A stretch of DNA of 64,000 nucleotides from Solanum dulcamara (lineage: Eukaryota > Streptophyta > Magnoliopsida > Solanales > Solanaceae), in the NCBI RefSeq assembly GCF_947179165.1, contig NC_077242.1, positions 3,348,001 through 3,412,000 on the forward strand. Direction: 5' to 3'. Positions 46,337 through 58,400 of this stretch are shown in pieces (the stretch's first letter is position 1; every line of letters begins with the position of its first letter). The position numbers and the translations under genes are program-made. The notes beneath the pieces were generated by a model. That model did no database searches. It worked only from the letters and a program-made list of their open reading frames with translations, and had not been told where the DNA came from.

Positions 46337-49300
46337 TTAACACTGCCTTCTTCGTTTCAGATGAGTACCACTTGGAGGTTGCTGTTTAAGGCTCGATGAA
46401 GGGGAGTAACTAATGTCAGGCACAAACACTGCAGAGTCGAATGGATTCTGGTAGGTTTTGGGCCAGTAAAGTCCAGAGGCCGTAGGTGGGGAAGGAACTT
46501 GTGGCACTGCCCAAGATGTGTCTGGCACCTGACCCAAGCACTCATCACCATCTACTTCTTCATCTTCAACTCTTAAGATTGATGAAGAGTCTGACTCTCC
46601 ACCAAGCTTGCCATTATCCGCCTGATAGATTTTAATGCAGGAACTAATTTAGAAGCCATTGAACATAATCCCTGTGCAAATTATTGATTATCTAAGTATA
46701 TCCATCCATTTGACTTATAGCAAAGAGGCAAGAGATAGCCACTGAAAATTTCCTTTGGGAAAATGAAACAGCATCATTGCTGTCAAGCTCTTGACTAAAA
46801 TACCTTTGCCAACATCAATCCCCACCTTTGACTACAGCCATATCTAACAAACATATGGTCGAAAATGTATCTTCACATACTAAGCACCATAGAAACAATA
46901 ATGTGACTGACACCTAGGCATATTTTCTGTAGCATGAATGGCCAAAATAAAAGGCCCGACACAATAGCTAAAGTTGCTTCTTTTTGTCACAACCACAAGC
47001 AAAGTTGTTGATCCAGCCACATGCTAATAATAATGGAGCGCTTTAAATGTCTATATTGAACACTAATTGAGACACAGAATTTCAATCATTTGAGAGGCCG
47101 AAATTTACTTGGCGAAGTGCAAGATAACCAATAGGCAATATGGTAATACTCCAACAATCTTTAGCACCGATGGGTTTGTCAGATGAAGGGGAAGGGCAAG
47201 TTCATGGCAAAATGTGTCTGGCCAATCAAAAGATTGAATTGGGGCTAACAATATCCATTTCACATTAAGTGTTCCTACCAACAGATAGTCCAACCATAAA
47301 CTCATTTTTTCAGTTCCATGTCTTCAGATGAAGATTATTCTCTGGTTTCTTGTTGGGGCAAATACACGCTTACGACTTCACCCCTTAAGTATAGATAACA
47401 GAGCATGCATGACACACGACTGTTCAGGCAGGAATAGACTCCACCAGGGATTTTTCTCGTTTGGGTGATAGTCCAAATACAACCAGGTCCAGCGAAGGAA
47501 ATAACAGAAATAAAGATGCTAATTACTTAAAGAACAACTAATGAAAGGTAAGATCTAAACCATACCTCAAATGATCAGTCATCCATTGTACCCATACTTC
47601 TGAGTGAAATGCAGTCCAAGAAATTCATCTAATTTCCATTGTGAAATACTACAAACAACAAAAGCTACGACTTAAACCATACCTTAGATAATCCATCATC
47701 CATGTATCCATAATTCTGATTGAAATCACTCAGACCAATAAATTCATCGAACTGCCATTGCGGCATACTTCCAGCTGCAGAACCTCCAGCAAACGGAGAC
47801 TTAATAGGAGCAAAATCTCCAACCCCACTAGTCTGGGGAGGTAATACTTTGTTAAATTGAGCATCCAACAATACTGGGGCATTTCGTTTAGAAAGTGGAG
47901 CAGACTCTGGCTCAGAAACTTTCAGAATGGACTGTGACATCCCTGAGGATGATGCACCACCAGGATCTATAGGTTCAAGCCCTACTTTCACTCCAGTCAG
48001 CAAAAATCTTTGGTGAGCTGCAACATGAGGATTAGCTGTGTGAATGGCAATATCACATTTTCGACAAAGTAAAGCCCGATCCTCGAGACAAAAGAAATAG
48101 CCAACTGTTTCCTGCACAAATAGAATCCTTTTATCAATATTTAGAATAGTAAAAACAGTAATAAACTGAAGATAAGATTTAAAAAAAAGACAGATAAATA
48201 AACATGAACTATACACATCTAAAGTCACTCTGAAGCATAGAAGAGAAGGGACTTTCATTAGAAGGTAGCAAAATTTCATAAACTTGGGGAAATATAACTG
48301 CTTTGGCTACACAAAGGAAAGGAAAATAAAAACCTTAGCCATCAAATCAAATCTCCAGAAGAAAAAAAATGAAATCGCTTTTGCTAAGCCAAATAGGTAA
48401 CTTATGCTTCCTGTGACTGTACAAGTTCAACTAATAACCACAAATTCCTTAAGGTGATTAATTTTTGCAATTACAATAGAATAAAATCCCAGTGATGTTC
48501 ATGATTTGATATCATGAGCACTCCAGATGATTGCATAAGCATTACATATCTGAACAGGCACATTTATTTAATCCTATGTGATACTAAAACTTTCAACCAC
48601 TAACTGAACTTCTATATGTTTTTTTAAACATGGAGCTGCATCCTCCTTAGAGAAGTAGTTTTTTCTTCTCTTTTATCTTTTAAAAAAGAAGAAATTATAT
48701 TTTGAGAAGTGGATCAGCTTAGAGCGAAGGTGTGGGTTGCAAAAGCTAACAATAGTTTTCTGTCTATCAATATTCATAAGGGAAAAGGGTCACAAATGCT
48801 CTTAAACTATCTGAAATGAACAAAAATGCCCTCCATTTATAGTTTTGTCCAAAAATGCCCTTGCCGTCAATACTTTGGCCCAGAAATGCCCTTATTGTTA
48901 TTTAATGGGTCAAAATTACCCTTTTTCAAATAAATATATTATTTATTTTCTTTTTGAACATATTTTTTTCCTAATAATATTTCTTTTATTAGCAAATGTT
49001 TATTCTACTTCAATTAGAAAAACTTAAAAAATTAAAAATATTTCTTATTTTATTATAATTATTTTTTATCGTTATTTGAATAAAAATTAATGATGAATTT
49101 ATTATGACCTTATATATATGGCATATATTATCCGTTAAAACTTAGAGTACATGAAATTATTCTTTTTTAATTGATCAAATGAGATTACGAAGAATAAAAT
49201 AATTTTCTACATTTTTATTACTCCACTTTAAAAAAGAAACAAGAATAGAGTTCCTTAAAAGTAATATTTTTATAAGGAACAAGATTTTTTTTTTAAAAAA

Positions 49301-52300
49301 ATATATATTTATTCGGAAAAGGGCATTTTTGACCCATTTTGTAACAATAGGGGCATTTTTGACCCATTAAATAATAATAAGGGCATTTTTGGACCAAAGT
49401 ATAAACGGAGGGCATTTTTGTTCATTTTAAATAGTTTAAGGACATTTTTGACCCTTTTCCCTATTCATAATTATGAAGAGGAGAACAGGTTATGCTAAGA
49501 CTCCAGACTAAGGTTTCTGCTTTATAAGAGGGAAAATGCACCCTCCCCTCCCCTCCCCTCCTCCCCCATCCCAAAACCTCTTTTTGTTCCCTTTTTTCAA
49601 TAAGGTAAATAATTTAAGGAGACTGGAGAAATCATTATAGTGAATGCTCAACCTCAGTATGTTTTTCCTCTTCAGGAAAATGTACAAATGGATTTTCCAA
49701 CTAGGTCCTTGACTCGCAATAGATGATCCTTAGCCATTGAACCCTTATGTGAACAACATGAAATCATAATGAGTGTTCCTTCTTGATATGTGTAATACAC
49801 TAGTTCTTCTGATGATCACATGTTTAAACTGAATTTTATCATTACATCTCGAATTCCAGTTTTATTCCTATATCATGGGGCACTCAATAATGCATTTAAT
49901 TATATCTTATAAACAGATGTTGAGAAACTTCTAAGCAAAAAAGTATGAATCTATCACCTCTTACTTTCTTAATCTCTCACCCAAAAGGACTGCCAAATAA
50001 AGGAAAAGGTACCCCATAGTTTAAAATTAAGAACCTCTAGACGAGCTCTCCACATGCCATATGCAAATCATATCCTACATAATTTCCATGAATCAGCAGC
50101 ATTCCATGGAACCATAACCAATCAAGAAGGCAGCAGAAAATTTCAACTTGGACCTCCATATATCCATTCATAAACAAGATTTGCATATCTCCATAATGTA
50201 CACAGGAAGGAATACCTCTAATCTTTCTTTATTTTGTTCTTTCCTTCCTCTTTTGTGGATTTCCTTTTTATTTTCTAAAGGGAATCAAAGACCAAATATG
50301 CAATTTCTACTGAAACAACATGGATAAATGAAATAGATTCGCAACTAGATATCAACTTTACTTGCATACCTTTCCACAGGGTAAAAAGTCAGTTCAGTAG
50401 CACTCAAATTTAAGACTTATATAAACAATAGTATCAGGTATAGTGTGGCTAACTGGGTTGTTTAACGTCATTTTAGGACGTAAAAATGCTTGAAGAATAA
50501 AGGTGGAGTACAATGATCTCGTTTTTACAAGAATAAGGAAAATATTCAAAATTGTGACAACAATAGGGGTATCAAGTTGTTAAGCCACACTATTAAATTT
50601 TTTTAGAGGGTAGTAGAGATGAGGGTGAGAAGGAGTGTTTCTACTACCAAAAACCAATTCTGTTTTATGTCAGGACGTTCAACAACATAAGTCATTCATC
50701 TTGTACGGAGCAGTATAGAGAGAGGAAGAGGGACTTACGTATGATGTTAATCACTCTATGAAACATATTACAAAGTCCCTAGGGAGGTTGTGTGGAGATA
50801 TTTGGAGGCTAGAGGTATACCGATAGCTTACATTATGGTGATTAAGGATAGGTACGATGGAGCCAAGATCTGGGTAAAAACAATGGAAGGAGACTCAGAA
50901 CACTTCTAGTTGTGATGGGGTTGCACCATGGATCAACTTTAAACCCATTTTATTTGCCTTGTTGATGAATGAACCGAAGCAGCATATCCAATAGAGGTGT
51001 TGTGGTGTATGCTATTTACAAATGACATAGTATGATTGACAAGACATGCAGCGAAGCTAACGATAGGCTAGAGGTTTGGAGCCTGACCCTGGAGTTTAAA
51101 AGGTTCATGTTGAGCATGACCTAGACATAGTGCTTATACTGTAAGTTCGTTGATGTAACTCAAGAGTCAGATGTGGAAGTGAGGATTGATACACAAATCA
51201 TCTCCGGTAGAAGAAGTTTCAAATAATTTGGGTCAATAATTCAAGGAAATAAAGATATTGACGATGATGTTACACATCGAATCGGAGCGGGACGGATGAA
51301 ATGGAGACTCTCATCTGGATAAAATGTGTCATCAACACATAAAGGTAATTTTATAAAATGGTTGTTAGACCAGCTATGTTGTATGAGGCAGAGTTTGGCC
51401 CGATCAAGAACTCACACCTACCAAAAGATGAAAGTAGCAAAAATGAGAATATTGAGATGGATGTGTAGGCATACAAGGAGAGATAATATTAGGAACAAAG
51501 ATATTCAGAACAAAATGGAAGTGACCTCCATGGTGGACTAGATGAGGGAGAGACATTGAAAAGATTCGGGCATGTGAAGAGGAAATGCACATATACCCCA
51601 GTGAGAAAGTGTGATTGATTGGCTATAATGGAGAGGTAGAGGTAGGCCATGGAACATCTACGACTTATCGAGGACATGATCCTAGGATACAGAGGTCGGG
51701 GATTCGGATAGAAGGTTAGTAGGTAGTCGAGCACCGCCTACTTTCCCTTATTAGTATCATTATTATTACTCCCATACTATCTTAGTCTTTGATTTTATTA
51801 TTACATGTTGCTTCCTTTGCAACAATCATTGATATTGTTTGTTGTGACTATTGTTCTTTTTCTTCTTTATTTTCATCATGGCTTCTTCATCCCTATATTT
51901 TCTTTTCATATTGTTTGTGTTATGCTTTATTTGAGCCAAGGGTTATTGGAGACCACCTCTCTGACTTCCCAAGGTTATCCCAAGGTAGGAGTAAGACCGC
52001 ATACACACCACCATCTGACGCCACTTGTGGGATTACACTGGCTAATGTTGTTATTGTTCTATAAACAGTAGTATCAATAAACCCAAAATATCTATCATTA
52101 ACTGATTCTACTACAAAACAAAAAAAAGTCAATAATCACGATTTTATCTATGTTTACTTGAGGCTACAACAAAACATGTAGAAATCAATACAAACTGACG
52201 CAGCTGAACCGAATTCCAATATCCACATAATCCGTTCAATCAACGAGATGAGTAACATATGAAGAAATAAAAATTATATACCTGGCAGATGTCACACATA

Positions 52301-52464
52301 GGCATAGATGAAGAAGAACCAGAGAGAGGAACTCTCTGGTGCTTACTAGCAAGCTTATTAGCAGCATGAACCTTCTCATCACATGACCAGCACAGCGCCG
52401 CCTCATCGGCGCAGCACAAAACGTTCGCCTCCGCAACCTCACAAACGTTACACTGAATCTTCAT
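46337..52464 (-). CDS. BBX22: BBX22-type double B-box zinc-finger protein (LZF1/STH3-like)
   Basis: Three coding exons, 52282-52464 (61 aa), 47683-48111 (143 aa) and 46337-46621 (94 aa plus stop), all phase 0, give 298 aa. B-box 1 has C5, C8, C17, D20, C25, C28, H33, H42. B-box 2 has C57, C60, C69, D72, C77, C80, H85, H94, and is split by intron 1 after Q61. No CCT domain is present. The C-terminal region keeps [28 protein letters not shown] and the basic end LKRRR. This matches Arabidopsis BBX22/LZF1, a nuclear co-regulator acting with HY5 in light responses. BBX20/21 are close alternatives. The start ATG opens directly on B-box 1 (MKIQC), as in the family. Intron 1 is 4.2 kb because of a foldback element and a LINE. 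Confidence 0.92.
48780..49461. mobile_element. Mutator-like foldback MITE (682 bp) with perfect 9-bp TSD
   Basis: It starts gggaaaagggtcacaaatgc and ends with the complement (gacatttttgacccttttccc edge). tattcataa occurs at 48771-48779 and again at 49462-49470. The arms carry several gggcatttttgacccatt-type subrepeats. The exact 9-bp duplication points to the Mutator superfamily. It sits in BBX22 intron 1. Confidence 0.85.
50600..52060 (+). pseudogene. RTE-type LINE, 5'-truncated, in BBX22 intron 1 (antisense to the gene)
   Basis: Broken reverse-transcriptase reading on the plus strand: [20 protein letters not shown] (near 50790), [25 protein letters not shown] (51012-51032), then [20 protein letters not shown] (near 51420) and the 3' UTR ending near 52058 in ttgttattgtt. 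The catalytic FADD motif is FTND, so the first Asp and the preceding Ala are lost. Stops are frequent. The endonuclease is absent. Confidence 0.85.
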
Positions 52465-55400
52465 CACCTCTTCCTCCTCAGAACACTCTAGAGCGAGCAA
52501 CAAGCAAAAGATCTGAAAGTGCAAGTGGATTTATGCAGTAAATGAACCGAATAACGGTGCCTGCAGTGAGTGGGGAAATGGAATTTTGATGTTTTTAGTA
52601 TTTGTACGGTTGCTTTCTGAGAGATTTGGGGGAAAATAAAGAAATGGTTGATTTTGAGAGAACGTGTCGGGTTTAGAATGGTGACCCGCTGAGCTGGATG
52701 TGGGTACTGTAGGAGATTTTATTCTATGTCCCAATGATATTTGGTATAAATAATCATATAAATATTATTGGTTTCAATAAGAAGACAAGAATAATATCCA
52801 TTAGAGTACTCTATCTTAAAAAATATATATTTTTATTTTATAGACGTAAGAACAAAGATTATAAGTAAGTTGATAATATCTATGTAAGAGTCAAATCAAG
52901 GACTAAAATATAATAATATAAAAGTTTTTTTTCCTACTAAATTGAAATAAAAAATAACTGAATCTCAATGAAGTGTGACAACAAGATCACTCTAATACTT
53001 ACAAGATCAATCACGTGCTTAAGTGATTGCAAAAAAATTTATTCGGATGGGTGGAATTTGTACTAAAAAACTTGATATTGTAATGATTGGTGTTGAAATA
53101 ACAATTTTTCAAATTTTAAAGTATTTATTTAAATAAAAAAAATTAATATATATGAGAAGCTTTTTCTTATGTGTGATTTTTTTTCTAACCTATCACTTAG
53201 TATAAATATTAGATACCTTTGTAAGCCAATTTTTTTATTTGCCTAATGTTTTTATTTTTAAAATTTGAATTTGATTATTGATTACTAGGCATTCTATTAT
53301 GCAATGATATAATGATAATACTAAAAATAATGGGGGGTTTCTGGTGTAGTTCGTATACTAGTGGGGAGGGCATGGAAGACCCACATGTATATATCATAAA
53401 TTCACTCTTTTCCTATTAAACATTATTCAAAATAATTTATTACATTTTACAATGGCAATGAGATATTATTAATTTGAAGTATTACCCGTTTGAAATATAG
53501 TGCATAACTCTCATTTATCACTTATGGGTATGTTTGAACATGGTTTGAACTCATGTTGATTTAAATTAAAATTTTGTTTGAATATGTAATTTAAATTTTG
53601 TAAATTGTATTTTTTTTATGAACGTGAAAGTTATACAATTTATGAAAATTATTAAAGTTTCTCCAACTTATATACAATCTTATCAAATGAATAAATCATA
53701 ATTTATAAATAAGATATCAGAATATTTTAAGATACCGCATTAATAATCGCATGTCTCCATATTTTTTTTATAAAAAAAATAATATTTATCGATTACATGT
53801 TATTTACGAATATTATTTTTTAATATTATTTTGCACATGATACATACAATCTATTCATGTCCTTCCTAGGTAAAATGAATTCGATTCTTTGCTAGTGGAG
53901 GGCAATAGTTTTAATGAAGCCGACACGCAATTTAGTGTGGGTGCCAATCTGAATACCTCGTTACTGGCCTGCGTGTGTTTGTCACAACCAGTGAATTCAT
54001 ATTTTCTTCATTGCAATTACTAAGATCTTCAATGCCATTTGACATTTACACTTTGGTCTGATGGTTATGATGTATCGTATTGTATCGTACTGTATTGTTT
54101 TAATGAATACAGTATTTGGATAGATTGTATCGTTCTCCGGTGTTACATAATGTCACACATCCATGATTCGAATGATAAAACTTACAAGAAAAATAAGGTA
54201 CGGAGTAGAGTTACTATAAAAAGATAGGGCAAAAGATGAAATATAATTATTAAATAATAAATAAAGACAAAATGAGAAGAAAATATTAAGGTAACGACGT
54301 GAACACACCAAATCGTTCGTTACAATAAAATGGGTCTTTTCGGCGTTACGTAACAATGGATTTAAACGATACGATACAATATAATTTAAGTAACAATCAA
54401 AATAAATATTATATTTAAACTAACGATATAATACAATACAACGGAAAATAACCATCCAAACAAGGTGTTAACATCGCCCCCACCCTCCCACCACAACACA
54501 CATACATTTTTTTTTTCCATCAATTTATATAAAGAAGAAAAATATCACAAATGGTATAAAAAAGGTAACTTTAATACAGTGCAGGGACCGATCCTTTGAA
54601 CAACTTGAGTAATGGGAGAACGACAATTGAATCTTGTAGTGGTAGAACCTCGTGAACTTGTAAAAATATTGAAGAATCTTTTGTGAACTTTTCTTCTTAA
54701 AAAATTTCTACTGAGATTGAAAATGAAAAAAAGAATGGAATAGTGAATCTTCATATGGCAATTGTCACTGTTAATGAACACGCACTTAGGTGATCTATTC
54801 ATGAACAGGATGAAGGAGAAACCAAATGGGGGTCCTTATTTGCAGTTTTTCTATCTGTTATTTTAGTGATGTATAATTTTTCTGTTTTATTGCATGAAAT
54901 TTCGATGATTTAGATCTATAAGAAATGCGCATAAGTTTATGCTTAACCTCAATGGGGAAACAACATTTCATTAGTAGCAGCAAAAAATCTTAACCAAACA
55001 GAATGCTTGTTTTCACAAATATGTCAGTGTCTATGCATTGTATCCCTATCTTCAATGCCAGAATTCTCAGAGCAAATTTCCATTTGTTTTTTCTTTTTGA
55101 ATGTATGTGACTAACTCGGAACCTAGATAAACCTCATAACACTTCCCTAAGGAGGACTCAACTCTGACACCTCGATGTTCATACTATAACAATGTTACAA
55201 GCCTATAAGCCTCTTCAACCAGAAACTACCTTTTTTGCATGATTAGAACTACTTTGAAATGTGATCCACATCTCCTAGTAATAGGGTTTCTGGAGTTGCA
55301 ATCTAGAGAGCAGAATCCTAGGCCACAACCGTCTTCCCTGTAGCTTTTGAGCTGAGAAATTGTAAAACTATCACCATTTAGCAGTGTGCACTATTACGAA

Positions 55401-55489
55401 AGGGTTGCAAGAGCTAAAAGGGAGAATCTGCCAAACCCTTACATCTTCATGTAAACAAATTTACAAGAACTCAATTCTGTTATGTACTC
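52465..55489. other. Intergenic between BBX22 (5' side) and NADK3 (3' side)
   Basis: This should hold the BBX22 promoter and 5' UTR (about 52465-52740). The rest is AT-rich with one MITE at 54052-54466. No gene is seen. Confidence 0.6.
54052..54466. mobile_element. Inverted-repeat MITE (atggttat...ataaccatccaaac type)
   Basis: The left end tggtctgatggttatgatgt, with repeated tatcgtattg motifs, is mirrored by the right end aataaccatccaaacaaggt with repeated caatacaa and gatacgata motifs. This layout is common in Solanaceae. The TSD was not resolved. Confidence 0.65.
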
Positions 55490-58400
55490 TCAAGATATCA
55501 AGTGAGATGGCAAGAAAACTTTCAATTTTGGAGCTTTGGAAGAGAGTTCAATGATATCCCCATGTTGAACAGAGTGAATAAGATGAGAGCCATCAATATA
55601 AATCAGCCCTTCTTTGCAATACCATGCAATTTCCATCAACTCCTCAGGCTTCACAGTACCGTGCATCAGGCTATTATAAGCTCCTGGAGCAATGGGTTCT
55701 CTCACTATATACTGGAGATCTTGGGATAAAATTGGCATTGCAAATCCACCTGCTGAAAGCATTGCAGCTGTTGACCCAGCAGCTGTTGACACTCTAAGTC
55801 CACTTGATCTGCAATGCACCATAGAAGAACAAGACTGGTCCTCTTTCTTTTTACTGTCAAGAGAAAATATCATTAAGCACCACCTCAAAGGAGAATAGAC
55901 ACGCAGTATGCTTCATATGCTACAACAAATAAAACCTTCACCTGAATGAGAATCGAGAAACTGTAGCAGGGCAAGGATGGGCAATCAAAACATCATTTAA
56001 TGCGTAAGTCGGAAGTAGCTTTGAGTTGAGAGTGACTGACATCCTTGAGACTTCAGAAGGTCTAGCATGATTTTCAAGGATATCATCTATTATCTGCAAC
56101 AAAAGGTTATTAGTTAAGATCTTGGGCAGCTCTAGGAAATTAATCCCCAGCCACAAAAAAAAAAGGATCCTAAATCAAGAGTTGTGGCAGCAGCATGGTG
56201 AAAAAGTTGTGTCCCTATGTGAAAGTGAATTTGCTTCAGTGAGCATGAAATGATTAATTTTATCGGGAGTCACCCCTTTTATATACATAACTCCACATGA
56301 GAAGAGCCTAACATTACTCCAGCTGAAGCAAGTCAGTATAAACGAGCAAGTTAACCATTATAATGACAGCCTGATCCCCCTACTGAAATTAAAACATGAC
56401 CAGGATACAACTAGGATATATGTAGGGACATCATTCTGTTGAAGCAGACAGTTTCATGATTTTTGAACCACAATTTGCACTTTTTGACACCTATGCACGT
56501 TGCTCGGTGGTAGTCTGAAATAAACAAGTTTCTTACGCTCCAGGTTTTTATGAATAAGATCTTTTGGAAACTTTAAATGCACAAATAGAAGCTAGAGAAC
56601 AAAAAACAACTATGTTGCTCTTTTTAAGGGTGAGGCATAATCCAGTGTGGGAGAATCATAAAAAAAAACTACTAAGGGCAACGTAATGGAACATGACATA
56701 ATAATTCCAAACAGTTCGACAAAATCAGTAGTTCTTTTTTTTTCTTTCTCAAAAACATAAAATAAAACGCATCTCAAGGTTATGAGGCTCGGTTGCCACA
56801 GCAGCCAAGTCTCACTGGTGATAGCAAGTCTACTAAAACAAACTTTAGGTGCCAGAATGACCAGAAAATCAACCATTATACACTGCACACTAGAATTGTA
56901 TCAATAAGAATACACTTGAATTTATTCTGACGGGTATTATTATTCAGCAATATTTTCACAAATTAAACTAATCATGAGCAATCATACAAAGTCATTAGTA
57001 TATTTATGGGAAAGCTTAAATAATAAGTAACAAAGTCTCACTTGTTCAAAGTTCTTGACAGTTGCCGCACAAAGATATCCTGTACTCCTTGTAGCGTCAA
57101 ATTCTTTATTGTATTCTTCAACCTAAACCACATAAGAAATGACTTAGCAACTTGCAATAGAATTCATCACAAGTGGACTTGAATATGGATTCTGAAGAAG
57201 TTGATAGACACAAACCATAGAGAATTGCAAAATGAGCTAACCTCTTCTGCTTGAGTTGGGTCAGAATTTACTCCAAGAACAGGAATGGAATCATCCATAA
57301 AATGGCTTGCCTGGAGTAATGTACCATCTCCCCCTATTGTAACTACTAAATCTACATCACGGATCGGCCGACATAGATTAAAACGATAAACAGCTTCCCA
57401 ATCAACAAACTTTTTCCTTAAAATGTTCTGACAGAAGTTTATAGCCTCCTTGTGAACCAGACATCTACTGTCTAGATATTTTAATACCTGCAATAACTGC
57501 AGGAGAAGAAGTCTCACCCTACTGGAGCATCAAAATTTAAGAATTGAGGCATGTGTAAGGGACTTCAAATATTTGCAGAATAACGTGTGAAAGAAAAGAA
57601 TATCATGTTCAAAATGATTGGAGTGCAAATTATCTGCTACTAATTAGGGGTCAATTAGTCTCAGGAGTCAAGAAATGTTCTAAGTTTAAAAACTTATTAC
57701 CTGGTAAAGACATGATAGCTACCAGAATCAGCCAGGTGATATCATTCAGTTGCTTGAATACTTTAAAGTTCTAGCACATAACTAATTATGCAAGTAACAA
57801 TCAACAAAAGAAAGTACAACTTTCAAAGGAAAGGGAGGGGAGTATTTGAGCTGTCAACGGCTATGGATAGTCAAATAATTGCCCCCTTTGTACAAGGACT
57901 ATTAATTTCTTCTTTTCTGTTTATCCAATGGTGCATGTTAATTCCGGTTCATACAATTCTACTCTGTTGAACAACAATTTCATGCACAACCAATGATTGA
58001 GCGATGGACCCAGGACAGTGGCAAAATCAGGAACTCTCTAAGGACATCCAAACTGTGAAGAAGTAAATAAAAGTTTTTTTTCCAATGAATGGGTGCATCA
58101 AAAATTTAAATTAAATTATGTAATATTTAACTAAATATCCAAAAACACTTAAATAGAACTAACAATTCTACAAATCAACACCAACATAAAGAAGTCAACA
58201 AAAGAATATTTGCTTTTGAAATTGGTAACATGTAGAAGTCAACAAAGCTTTGAATTTCACTAAGCGATATATAAGAGAATAAGTACAATCTTTCTTTGTC
58301 ACAACTAGTTTTCTCAAAAGATCACCAAGGCCTTCTAACGGAAACCTTTTATCAATATATTTTACCAACATCAACAGTATAATTAGCAGCCTAATTCGCA

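Noticed and set aside
50600..52060. RTE reverse transcriptase as a functional gene
   Set aside because: Many stops, a damaged catalytic motif (FTND) and 5' truncation; annotated as a pseudogene.
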